A program made the translations under genes and the position numbers. From Agaricus subrufescens (Eukaryota; Basidiomycota; Agaricomycetes; Agaricales; Agaricaceae), in assembly GCA_029945375.1 (NCBI GenBank), contig CM057067.1:558001-622000 (forward strand): 64,000 nucleotides of DNA. Reading direction: 5' to 3'. Shown here in pieces: positions 54,239-64,000 of the stretch; positions within the stretch are counted from its first letter, which is position 1, and every line of letters begins with the position of its first letter. The notes beneath the pieces were generated by a model. That model made no database searches. It had not been told where the DNA came from and was given only the letters and a program-made list of their open reading frames with translations.

Positions 54239-55732
54239 ATGGCCAGTATCTGGGCTGTGTTCATGGCGCACTTTGGTGGTGAGTTTATCAGGATCTGCAT
54301 ATTAGTCTGTGCAGAATCAGCTGATAAGCACAACCCTTTAGCCAACTCCATGGACAGCCTCAACGGCAGTGTCATGGTGTTGGCAACACCACGCAAAGGC
54401 CCTCCACTCTTCCTCAACTCTGCTGGCAGTGGTACAAGTTTCCACTCATCTGAAGACGACGTCTTCATCTTCTCCCCCTCTTCTTGCACAAATACGTTCT
54501 CAACCATTGGCAGTGTCAACGTGTCGCAGAGCGTTACAGGGAGCACAGTTGTAGCAGGTAATATTGTTATGGCTTCCCAGAATGCTATTATTACTGACCA
54601 GGACGTTGTAGGCAACATTGCTGCAGGTTCACAGACTATATCAAACAGCCTTCTGGGGACTTCGCAGACCGTTGTGGGCAGCTTAGCAATGCCTCTCCAT
54701 GCAAACCTTGAAACCACCATTGCAAACCTAACACTCCAGAGCATGCTGCATAATGCCAAAGTATACTGCCTGTTCATCAAGAACAGCATGCTCCTCAACA
54801 CAAAGGCAGCTCTTGCTTCAGATGCAGTGACTCTTGCTTTGGAAAAGGCGGCCCTCTCATCTGAGAATGCATTGCTCAGGATTGAATTGGCGGGGGTTCA
54901 GCAAGAATTAGCAGATATGCAAAGCTGTGTTCAAGTGATGGAGGGTAACAGATTGCATCTGGACCAACGATACCCCTCTCCATAAGTTTTCCACCACATT
55001 CTTTCTATTTGTGGTTTGCTAATAACTACCATAGGGCAATGCTACTGACAATGCAATCTTCTGAAGACTCTGTAGAACCCGGTGACTCCGCCTCTCAATG
55101 CAACAGAAACAATGATAATCCCCACTCCTCGATTTATGGCCAATTTCCTGCTGACTCTCCTACCCAATGCCCACCCAATTTCTCTTCTGATGTCCTATGG
55201 ACAATCAGCGAGTGCCACAAAGACCCCAGCACTTATAAGAACAGCTGGGTTGTCCTTAGCACTGCAATTCACAACAAGGATGGCACTCCTTTTTCTAATG
55301 TTGACGCGATCAAGAACATGGCTCGCATCCATTTTCTCTCTTCACTGGCCCCCCTCTCTATCCCTTCCTATGCACTGCCACACCAAACAGGATCATGGTG
55401 GAAGAAACACTGCCCAGAGGAGTGGAATGCAGCTATCCAACACCTTGAACTCGTGCATCCCGTCATTGGCTACTGCTTTTATCATTGGAAAGCTGAAGAG
55501 ATCTACTGATATGTCATACAAACCTGGCTTGATAGCAATCAACCTAAGGAGAAATTGAGAGAGCTCAAGAGTATCCCTGCTGTGGAGCCTCTGGATATCA
55601 ATGTACCAGCTGTATTGATGAAACGCCCTCACTCTCTCCCTATCACTTCGACTAGTCTGCTTGCTCCTGAGAACAAGCAGTCCGAGCAGCCAACTGCTGT
55701 CTTCAAGCCAGCTAAGAAAAAAAGGAAGAAAG
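54239..55732 (+). pseudogene. upstream exons of a transposon-linked gene, function unknown
   Basis: 54239-54985 is open; a likely start is ATG 54350 (MDSLNGSVMVLATPRKGPPL). It ends in a leucine-rich helix (SENALLRIELAGVQQELADM), probably a coiled coil. A second frame (from ATG 55038) reads SSDVLWTISECHKDPSTYKN, then HPVIGYCFYHWKAEEIY, stops at TGA 55507-55509 and continues in the same frame (YVIQTWLDSNQPKEKLREL) to a basic KKKRKK end with donor at 55733. The pieces look like exons of one gene that continues at 55780. The head lies 193 bp from the start of the Plavaka gene, divergently, so it may be that element's second gene. Confidence 0.5.
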
Positions 55733-55779
55733 GTGTGTACAAACTGTTTTATAAAGTACTGGACTAACATTCTTTACAG

Positions 55780-58581
55780 GGCTTGCTCTCCTTGATGGTG
55801 AATTCTGCTCGCTGGATGGTGATCCTTCTTTGGCACCTCCTGTCCCACCTTTAACGACCACCATGCCTTCTAATACTACTGTGCCATCTATCACTTCATC
55901 ATCCACTATCCCGCCATCAACTGCCCCGCTGTTGCGGCCCCAGCCATTTTATGCATGAAAATACATGTAAGAAGGCGTATATGGGGTGTTTCATGATCCC
56001 GAGAGTACCAATTGGTGGGACTCTTACATGTCACAGGTCTCAGAAAGGCTTCACCTAACCAGGAAGGGATATTACGATCAAATCAAGGGTTCCATGGTTC
56101 TCAAGGGGAAACGTGTACCCAAGAGAGAAATATAGCCATGTTCAAGGCAGAGTTAGGCTGTCTCGAGATCATAATTGTCTCTCTAGGGAAAGCTACATGT
56201 GTGTAACGACCAGAGATACGATTGAGGACTTAGCAGTGGCAGTCTCTCGAGCAAAACTTATGTTGGGAACATAGGCGGTTACTACTTACCAAAAGGGGAG
56301 ATGCCTAAGAGTGGCCCCTTGGGAAAGTGGACTTCTCGCGGAGACACATGCCTCATATGAAAGTTAGTATGAACAAGGGTCAACCAGCATATTATGCGTA
56401 TCTAGGGTTGCTCTAGAAGGTGAATACTAAGGGGATATTAGGTCCAAGGGTTGTTCGAATTAGTGTCTAGGGCGCAGGGCTCGTAGAGTCAAGACGCCCA
56501 ATTGCAGACAGGGATTGACCAATGTGGATCATTTGGCCAAAGTAGGTGCAAGCCCACGAGTGGAGATTGGCTGGATAGAGTTCCTCAAAGGCGGTGGCTG
56601 ATGCAGTAAAAAGGAATTTGTAATTTATTCTACATATGTGTCTCAGACAAGTTGTATGGTATATAGGGCCAGTCTAGGGAAAAAGTTCGAGACCAAATTT
56701 TCTGCCCAAACGCTGTGCAATTAAATTGAGAGTGATTTTTCTGTCTCAGTGTATTAAGCGTTAACCAGGTACCTTACTGAGAGAAGTTCTTGTGTTTGAT
56801 TGTGAGAAGACCTTCACTGGTCTAATAGAATCAAGATAGTGTCTGTGCTAGCTGGTTCTCTCTTGCAGTCTGTCTCGAAGTGTGAAGACAGGTCAAGGGT
56901 TTATCCAGTTCATCGAGGCATCGCTAGGAAGGACTCGCTACCCTTTCTAGACAGTTGTCTGACCCAATTGTATTGAGGACAGTCGTCACGAGTTTAGCTG
57001 CTCATCACAAAGGTTTTAAACAAAAGATCTCAAGTCTAATCAAGAGTCGAGGGCCAACCACGACCAAGTTATCAAGCATCACTCCAACAATCACCATATC
57101 ATCAAAGTTTTCTATATTCCTATTTGCGAACCACCTATTTCATCTTAAATTTGATTTACCTCCCCACAAACCGCATTCAAGACTTGGTGTAAAGTACAAG
57201 TCTGGTTGCAATTCAATAATTAGATTTTGAGTTATTCCCTTTTATTATTTTATTTTTTTATATCTACACCGACTCTGTCTCATCACCGCCCTCTGCTGCC
57301 ACGTCATCTACTGCCCCGCCCTCCACTGCCACATCATTTACTGCCCCACTGTCTACTGCCCTGCCATCTACTACCCCGCCATCAACTGCCCTGCCACCAA
57401 CTGCCATGCCATCTATGGTGTCAACTGCCCCGTCATCAACTGCCCCACCAACCACTCTCCCACTGGTATCAACTACATCTTCATCTACCAAAGCAGACTT
57501 GGGCTCTACAAAGCACATCAACATCTCGCAAATTGTGGTCCCATCAACTGGTAAGGCTTCACTACTCTGACTGCTTTCTTCTACTGACCAACTTGATATA
57601 TCTAGTGGACGTGCTTAGTGGTAAGTTAAAGCTTCATTTGTATATCATGAAAATACTACATTGTATTCATAGAGCTCCTCTCCAAGGAGTTTTCATCAAT
57701 CAAGGATTCCACTGCACTCTTCGATGCATTCATACTATCACCCAAACTTTCTGTTGGAAAGCCATCTGATGAACTTGTTAGATGGATTCAGGGGGTCGAA
57801 GCGGCAGATCCTAATGACCCTACCCTCAATGAAGACAACAACTTTGAACAATGGGGTCACTGTCAGCTTTCCCTCTCTTCTCTGGCACTCACCTCCTGGT
57901 CTGTTGTAGGAAATGTCAACTTTGCATGCTGCATTGTATTTGCCCTAGTGAAGACTTGTAAGGTGGCTAGAGCAATATGTCTTGTCAACCAGAAGACAGT
58001 AGCTACATCTTTCCTTGCTGACTGCTATCTTGATCAAATGATCAAGACTCTCTTGAGGCTCTGGACTGTCTATAAGGTGAGCACTTGCCTAATTTGATGT
58101 CTATCTCATTTCCTTTCTTTTTTTTCTTTTCCAGGCCAAGCATCCAGATTCTCCTATGGCTCACAAAGTATGTCAAAAAGCCCATACTGTTCTCCCTTTT
58201 ATGTTAACGTCTTTTGAATTGCTTATATCTGCTTTGCCCTCTACTGGTTGCCAAGGCATCATCTCCACCATCATCTTCTATGCCACTCTCTCCCGCCTTG
58301 ACCCCACTGGTACCCACACCTCCTAGCATTTTGCAGAAATGTGTTCAGGTAAACTTTCCTAAAAGAAGTTTAACTAAAACCTATGCTCACTCGTATCTAG
58401 AGTCTCAAACTGGATGAACTGAGGGAACTTATCAAAGTGTGGGATATTGAAGTTTCTACTGCAAAACCAAAGAAGGAAGGTGAGACTATGAATCTATGCT
58501 CTTGTAATATTACTAATTGAATCACTAGACTACGTTAAAGCTATCTTATGTGTGCCTGTTCAATCATCATTGCAATGGTAA
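55780..58581 (+). pseudogene. downstream exons with possible SAP motif, interrupted by an LTR-like insert
   Basis: Exon 55780 onward (GLALLDGEFCSLDGDPSLAP, then T/P/S-rich) is interrupted at 55930 and resumes at 57269 with the same T/P/S repeats (STAPPSTATS). Then exons to 57550, 57606-57620 (15-nt microexon), 57673-58076, 58135-58167, 58256-58348, 58401-58479 and 58529-58581 (TAA). From 57606 onward all GT-AG junctions keep phase. The large exon reads ELLSKEFSSIKDSTALFDAF, FEQWGHCQLSLSSLALTSWS and CYLDQMIKTLLRLWTVYK. The last exons contain SLKLDELRELIKVWDIEV, resembling a SAP DNA-binding motif. Without the insert the gene could be whole apart from the TGA at 55507. Confidence 0.55.
55930..57268. 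mobile_element. 1.34-kb insertion, possible solo LTR
   Basis: Starts TGTTGCGGCCCC and ends TATATCTACA, with TG...CA-type ends and no coding frame. It splits a low-complexity T/P/S coding stretch. I find no convincing target duplication (CCCGC against CCGAC), so the LTR reading is tentative. Confidence 0.4.
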
Positions 58582-58734
58582 GTTTATTCATGATTATAAT
58601 TCTTCAGAATGAACTCAATAAGGGTTATATAGCGTGGTACTGCAAGGAAAGTTACTCGAAGTGCTGGTGGAAAGGATTCTAAATCGTAATGGTGTTCTAT
58701 TAGTATCTCATAATATTAATTCTATGTTGCCTGA

Positions 58735-59071
58735 CTGTGCTTGAACAATGGCCAAAAATGGCTGTATAGTACCTTAACAATGCCTGAACAATGCCTGAAT
58801 ATTGGGCTGTCTAAATCTGAATGACCTCTGCACAAGGCCTGAATAATGCCGGAACAGTGCTTGAACAATACTCAGACAACAGCTGAACAAATGCTGAACA
58901 ATGCCAGAAGATAGCATGAATTACGTACCGGAACAATACCAGAACAATGCCCGAATTTCTTGTTCGGGCACTGTTCTGGTACTCTTTCTGAGAATCGACA
59001 CTATTTCGGGCTTTGTTCAGGACCCCGGAAAAGCCCGAAAATACCCGGATTTTTCTTTTTACTGAGGATCA
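58735..59071. repeat. dispersed repeat R1, copy 3
   Basis: Contains many AACAATGCC-x-GAA words, TTGTTCGGGCACTGTTCTGG, CTCTTTCTGAGAATCGACAC and ends TTTTTACTGAGGATC. It is richer in CpG than copy 1 (CCCGAA against CTGAAA), so probably younger. Confidence 0.5.
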
Positions 59072-59419
59072 CGTGTGAAATGAGTCAGTGAGAGGGATGG
59101 GTAGGAGCCTGGATGGGAAGGAGCCTGCCTTTTAACTATTGTCAACTTCTGATCTTGTATTCTTACGACCATTATACCCGGCGTTCAAGTCATTTATGTT
59201 CTTTCCGAGTCTGTCTTTCCTCTTTACCTGGGGCCGGTTAGCAAGGGGTCTTATCAGGAGCCATGCCTCGAAGTACCGGAGATTACGTGTGAGTGGCCAA
59301 GGCAGAAGGAAGGGCTGGAGCATGCGCAGTGCGCGCCGCGCGGCTATGGAGTCAGCCAGATCACATGACTGCTCAGGGTCGATGACAGCAAGATATCGTG
59401 CCTGGCCTCAACGTTCACC

Positions 59420-62341
59420 ATGCATGCCTTTGGTTCTCACTTTCTTCGATTCCTGCCTTTCCGCCACCGTTCCACGCGTTCTCAGTCACCCCCAGCGACT
59501 CCTCGTGATGGCACAGCTGCCTCCCCTTCCCCCAAATCTACCTCGTCCCCCGCTTTGTGCCCTTGTCCTACTTCTGCACACCACGCTTCGGGGCTGGCCG
59601 TACATACCACCACTGGCACTTCTCATTCACCCGTGTTGAATCCCACGGGTCGCCTCTGTGGTGACAGAGCGATGGAAGATTCCAATGGCAGACCTTCCCA
59701 AGTTCCGCGGCCAGTGGCACTGGTAAGGGCCGGCAACTCGACCCGTGCATCCAAGCTTAGCTCGCCGGATTCGTTTTCTCTGCCGCCTGTCCATCTCTCT
59801 CATCCTCCCAACTTGCAGGATCCAACCCAGTTCCAGAATCCACCGCTCGAGCCCGTGTTGCATCGATATCTGGATTGTGAACGAGATAGTGTAAGTCCCT
59901 CATCCATACTTCACCCGGATATGATGATCTGAATTGTTTCAAGATATCTGCAGCCAAGGATCTCCCGCCCTCCCTGCACCAGAACCAAGGAATATTCAAC
60001 AACGCGCGTGATTTCTCTGTCGTAGGGGCGAGCTTCATTGATAATAGTACGGGCAGTAGTAAGGCATATTCACTTCCCGCTGACATTTCCCCGAGTTGAA
60101 CAATATCTTTGCCAGTTACAGTGACAAACAACTACATCAATCAAAACAGCTGTAAGTAGCATACTTCTTTAATTACTTCTACTAATCGCCACTCCGGCAG
60201 TCATGGAGAAACTTTTAAGTGAAACGATCCCTGGAGCAGCATCCGATTCCTCTGCGCGCGATCCACCGCCGCGATGTCATCCCGGAACACGTTTGGCTAT
60301 CCTCGAACGATGCCTGAATTTTATTGCACACTGCGACGGGGTCAAAAAAATGCGTTGGGTATTCGGGGCTGCTGGAGTGGGCAAGTCTGCCGTCATGCAA
60401 AACGTCGCCGAGTCACCCCAGCTTTCAGTGGTTTCCAAAGCGTCAGTCTTCCTTTCCGTCAACGGGCGTGATGATGGAACGAAAACTATCATTACGCTTT
60501 CATACCAGTTCGCCGCCAAATCGCAGTCATATCGTTGGATCATCGAGGACGAGGTCAACCGCGATCCATCTCTCCTTCACTCGTCGATGGCTACTCAGTT
60601 CGAGAAACTTATCGTTCGGCCTTTCATTTGCAACCCAAGTTTAAACTCGGCCGGTCGCGTGTTGATCATTGTTGATGGTCTCGACGAGTGCCAGAATACA
60701 CGTACCCAGGTCGAGCTCCTCCACTTGATTTCTAATTTCTGTCTTTCATCTCCTTCTTCACCCCTCGTCTGGCTTATTACCAGTCGTCCTGAACCGCACA
60801 TCATTTCTTTCTTCTCAAAATCTGAGGTCATGCCAGCATATGAGAAGGAGGAAATCCCCGTAGAATCCGACGAAGCTCGCGCAGACGTTGAACGATTTCT
60901 TCGTCACGAGCTGATCGAGATTAGAAGGGCATCGAATGTGCTTGATTGCCACTGGCCCATCGAACAGGATTTATGGAAACTGGCTAGTGCTGCGGGCGGG
61001 CTATTTGCTTATGCACATACCGCCGTCAGATACATTGGCGACTCGAATGTCGGAGACCCGGCGTTGCAGCTCTCTGACGTCCTGAATGTCATTGATGAGC
61101 TTCCTATACACGGCGTACCACGAGAAGAGCATCCGATGGCTCTACTTGACGCACTGTATGCACGAATCCTATCCAACATTCCGTCCAAAATCATGGTCTA
61201 TGCTCGAAAACTCTTATTGGCGCTAGCGTCAGGTTGGGACTCCGCCTTTAGAAACGGGAAGAATTTCATCGTCCTGTGCAATTGGTTGGGTATAACTGCA
61301 GACGAAGCTTATGCAGCTCTCAATCGTCTTCGTTCTGTTTTGAAATTTCCCCAACGCCATGAAGCCCATAAGGAAGCGCCTAAAGCTTTCCATAAATCGT
61401 TTATGGACCACTTGACCCGATCCGGGTTTTACACCAATATGGAGCTCGAAGCTCTACAACTCATGATCCAGTGTGCCCTCAGAGTGCTCGAGGAGGCTCC
61501 CAATGGAATTGATATTGATTTTGGGGATTATTCTTTTCGATATGGCATGTTGGCTCGTCATCGTGGCGCTGGGGATAAGATCTCAATTACTTGGTCGGCT
61601 CAAGATGGAATGGCTTGGGATGACGCGAGAACGCGCTTGCGTATGTATCAGCTAGCGATCGGAGAAGTTGTGAAAGGGATAAAACGAGGTGATCTGGTGT
61701 TCCAGCGTGCACCCTACATTAAGCTCTTGACCACTGGGTTCAAGATACTTGATAATGAATTTCCCTCTGATGAGTTGCGTGACTTGGTGCTTGTGAGTCC
61801 CGTGATATTCCTGTTCGGTATCTGCGTGATTGAAATTATAAATTAGGACGAATCTCGATATCATGAATGGATGAAGCATGGCGTGCTGAAGCAAATACCC
61901 GCCAAGGCAATTCCTGTTCTCAACATTGCTCAGAATCGACTTGTTAAGATGCGGTTCCACCGTCGCGTTACAACAACTCTACCTGATACGTTTGAATCAT
62001 CTTGCAAGGTAAGGCAGTTATTTCTATTAACACGTGTCCACTGAACTTGTATTGTACAGCATAATCGAGAAGGCCGATATGAACCAGGAAAGGAGCAGAA
62101 CTGGACAACTGCCTTTACTTACCGCAGTTGCACTTTCTGCTTTGATAGACTTAAATGCCAATTGGAAAGTTGGATGAACTGGTATCCGGATCGCACTGTT
62201 CCGATTATGTTCACTTCTGCTTATTATTGTTGCATTCAAGTCAAATTTGTTGATGCGAAGGATGGTATTTCGGAGTGGACTTACTGGTTTTGGCTTTACC
62301 TTTCACCGGAAGTCCGTAAGAAACTTGAGAATAGTATGTAG
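59420..62341 (+). CDS. NACHT-type STAND ATPase (NLR-like), 6 exons, intact
   Basis: Exons 59420-59890, 59944-60046, 60122-60151, 60201-61792, 61847-62008 and 62060-62341 join in phase to 879 residues. Residues 1-157 are S/P-rich. Exons 2-3 encode GIFNNARDFSVVGASFIDN, an N-terminal motif seen in many basidiomycete NACHT proteins, then NNYINQNS. Walker A is GAAGVGKS (about 257-264), Walker B LIIVDGLDEC (about 356-365), followed by WLITSRPEP. STAND ATPases act as nucleotide-driven switches in self/non-self recognition and cell death. The C-terminal part after residue 730 shows no WD40, ankyrin or TPR repeats; it ends in a W/Y/C-rich region (SWMNWYPDRTVPIMFTSAYY). The start was chosen as the first ATG giving the full exon 1 frame. 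Confidence 0.8.
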
Positions 62342-62571
62342 TGTATCATGTAATTATTCTTGTTGAAGATTTTGAGCTTGGGGCTATCGTTATGAATTCA
62401 GAAGTGGTATCGCTGTCCGTGATGTATATGATACTGGAGTAGCAAGTGCTGATGCACTGAGAAATTGTGCCAAAGACCAATGAAAGAAAATGTGTCAAGC
62501 AATTATATACCAATATATGATGAATGTCACTTGCACCGTGACCACATATGTCACATAAATGACATGACTTA

Positions 62572-62864
62572 CACGGCGGGCAAAGGGCTGTCAAGTGACC
62601 CCCCCTTGCTTGAAAATAATTGATCAGATCATAAATTGTCGTTCAAGTATCTATAATTAGGGGGCAATACTGCAATATGATACTTATTATATACTTGTTA
62701 GATACTGTCGCAAGCACCAGTCAAATAAGGGGTCAATGATTAATTACTATATATGTATATAGGGGTAGGAAACATGAAGTTTGACACGTAATGGGTGGGT
62801 CACTTGACTGCCCATTTGACTGCCCATTTGACTGCCCAAACTTGACAGCCCTTTGCCTGCTGTG
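62572..62864. mobile_element. Harbinger-type MITE, 293 bp
   Basis: TIRs of about 24 bp (CAC-G/A-GC-G/A-GGCAAAGGGCTG) at 62572 and, inverted, ending at 62864. The target duplication TTA is at 62569-62571 and 62865-62867. A threefold GACTGCCCATTT tandem lies inside at about 62808-62840. No coding frame. The 3-bp TWA duplication fits PIF/Harbinger. Confidence 0.75.
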
Positions 62865-62867
62865 TTA

Positions 62868-63745
62868 GCAGCAGTGCTCAATAAAATTTGATTCAAATAT
62901 ATATATAAGGTGTCCTTAATTCTACAGTTCAGTTTCACTGTCCTCTCTTCACTACTCTCAGCATCCTCAAGCTCTAAGTGTTGTATTAGTACAAATCAGG
63001 TATCATAGCAATGTTTTCACAACTTAATCATTCATAATGTATGTTTTCACTGTGTGGAAAACAGCTGGGGCTATAGCACTGGATATACCTCAGTGGTCAT
63101 TTTTACTTTGTTGACACTGAGGTGGATTTCTAGCATGTAACAATGGATATATACCTGACTGATTTGTAAATAGTTTGAGTTTTCTTTAGGTAAATATAAT
63201 CACAGTGGTCATCTTTACTTTGTTGATGCTGAGTCTGTATTTTCTTCAATCATCTCAAGTATTTATACTGGTGCAATTTGTTTCCTGCTAGGGGTAAACA
63301 TGAAGGGCCTTTACAACCAAAAATAGGATGTGTATGATATGAAGTCAAATGCAGAAGTACCCACAATATACTCCATACCTCTAGGTAAGTCATGGTTCTA
63401 CTCTGACCAAGAATATCAAGGTAGAGCAGTTGACAAGTATGAATTATTGATGCACTCATTCTGAAGGGAGCTAGCACCAATAAATGTGATGTTTTTACAT
63501 GCGCAAATTAATGTTTATCTTAAAAAATAGAACAAAACAATGACCGATAAATGCCAACATGCTGAGCCTACAATAAATGTTTTCATCTACTAGCACCCTG
63601 AGTGTCTACATCCGAGAATAATGGCGGTCCGTGAATGACAGGATACTGAAAACTAAGATTACTACTCGCCTTCTTCACAATCGGAAACTACGTGCTAGCC
63701 TCGCCAGAGATATAAATATCTTCTGTATCTCCCTCTGCAGTAGTG
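62868..63745. other. spacer, one short repeated block
   Basis: CAGTGGTCAT-x-TTTACTTTGT with TGA-x-GCTGAG occurs twice (about 63092 and 63205). No gene is supported. Confidence 0.4.
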
Positions 63746-64000
63746 TCAGCCCACGAACAAGCCATCGAAGCAGTACCAACCGGTGATGGGTACGGTGCCA
63801 AACTGCTTGACTATGAACTCCAAACGTTGCCTCGCCAAATCATGGTCGGGTTGATGTTTTGAAGTCGTTGTGTACTGAAATCGTTGAACGTGATTTGTAT
63901 CACGTTTCAATCCTTCAGTTATCCCCCATACATCTGGACTGTCTTCCATCATTTGTAGGACATTGCTACATTCAGGCCGTTTCGTAGCATCAAATGACCA
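63746..64000 (-). CDS. third kinase paralogue, C-terminal exon, partial
   Basis: The minus-strand frame from the window edge reads WSFDATKRPECSNVLQMMED, then SPDVWGITEGLKRDTNHVQR, LARQRLEFIVKQ and GWYCFDGLFVG before the stop. It aligns with the last exon of the kinase ending at 8223 (CWSFDATERPKCSDVLQVMK, VWGITFRESEHD, MKGWSCF). Only the end of the C-lobe and the tail are in the window, so catalytic motifs cannot be judged. It shows that the family flanks the transposon block on both sides in the same orientation. Confidence 0.7.
   Translation of the reverse strand, partial: WSFDATKRPECSNVLQMMEDSPDVWGITEGLKRDTNHVQRFQYTTTSKHQPDHDLARQRLEFIVKQFGTVPITGWYCFDGLFVG

Noticed and set aside
30297..55509. 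Reassigned TGA codon (UGA read as an amino acid)
   Set aside because: TGA is used as the natural terminator in intact genes here (kinase at 8223, pol of copy A), and in copy C the stops align with CGN codons of a closely related open copy. CpG deamination explains the pattern.

Overview
The window looks like a transposon-crowded chromosome segment of a basidiomycete fungus, most likely an Agaricomycete. The reasons are short GT-AG introns of about 50-70 bp, a NACHT-type STAND ATPase gene, HGDLKG-type protein kinases, and the element set: KDZ and Plavaka-like DNA transposons plus Ty3/chromovirus and Ty1/copia retrotransposons. I saw no bacterial features, rRNA, tRNA or CRISPR array.

Layout. 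1-5153: decayed Ty1/copia element on the minus strand, cutting into a Ty3 element whose last accessory ORF and 3' LTR survive (5173-6412). 6413-7776: two inverted, CpG-poor Ty3 5'-end fragments. 8223-11797: tandem pair of related minus-strand kinase genes, the proximal one with intact catalytic motifs and the distal one with both catalytic aspartates replaced. 11798-14508: no recognised gene. 14514-21352: full-length, open Ty3 chromovirus (A) with LTRs, 5-bp TSD, gag, pol and two extra ORFs. 22175-35697: an older relative (C) with its own TSD, whose 5' LTR was hit by a third copy (B, 22256-29144). 36943-37465: large palindrome made from the 5' end of a RecQ-like helicase gene, whose broken remainder follows. 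39280-39662: 25-bp minisatellite.

39918-54046 is a Plavaka-like transposase gene split by a 10.9-kb KDZ-family transposon (41932-52844). The KDZ element has an exact 8-bp TSD, long inverted ends with subterminal 30-bp repeats, and three genes: a KDZ transposase, a protein with a possible RNase H1 N-terminal/Cauli_VI-type domain, and a third conserved-looking protein. That third gene is itself split by a TA-flanked MITE with 355-bp TIRs. 54239-58581: exons of a divergent multi-exon gene with a possible SAP motif, interrupted by an LTR-like insert. 59420-62341: intact six-exon NACHT gene. 62572-62864: Harbinger-type MITE. 63746-64000: 3' end of a third kinase.

How the parts relate. The three Ty3 copies share an unusual plan: a self-priming PBS, a mini-ORF with an AUGA overlap at the pol start, a chromodomain integrase, and two accessory ORFs after pol, each preceded by a conserved TATA box. 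The second accessory protein keeps a nearly invariant acidic KEN-box motif even between copies that are otherwise very divergent. Almost every in-frame stop found in the decayed elements is TGA, most simply explained by CGA-to-TGA change at methylated CpG. Splice models and family names come from reading the sequence by eye; no search was run.
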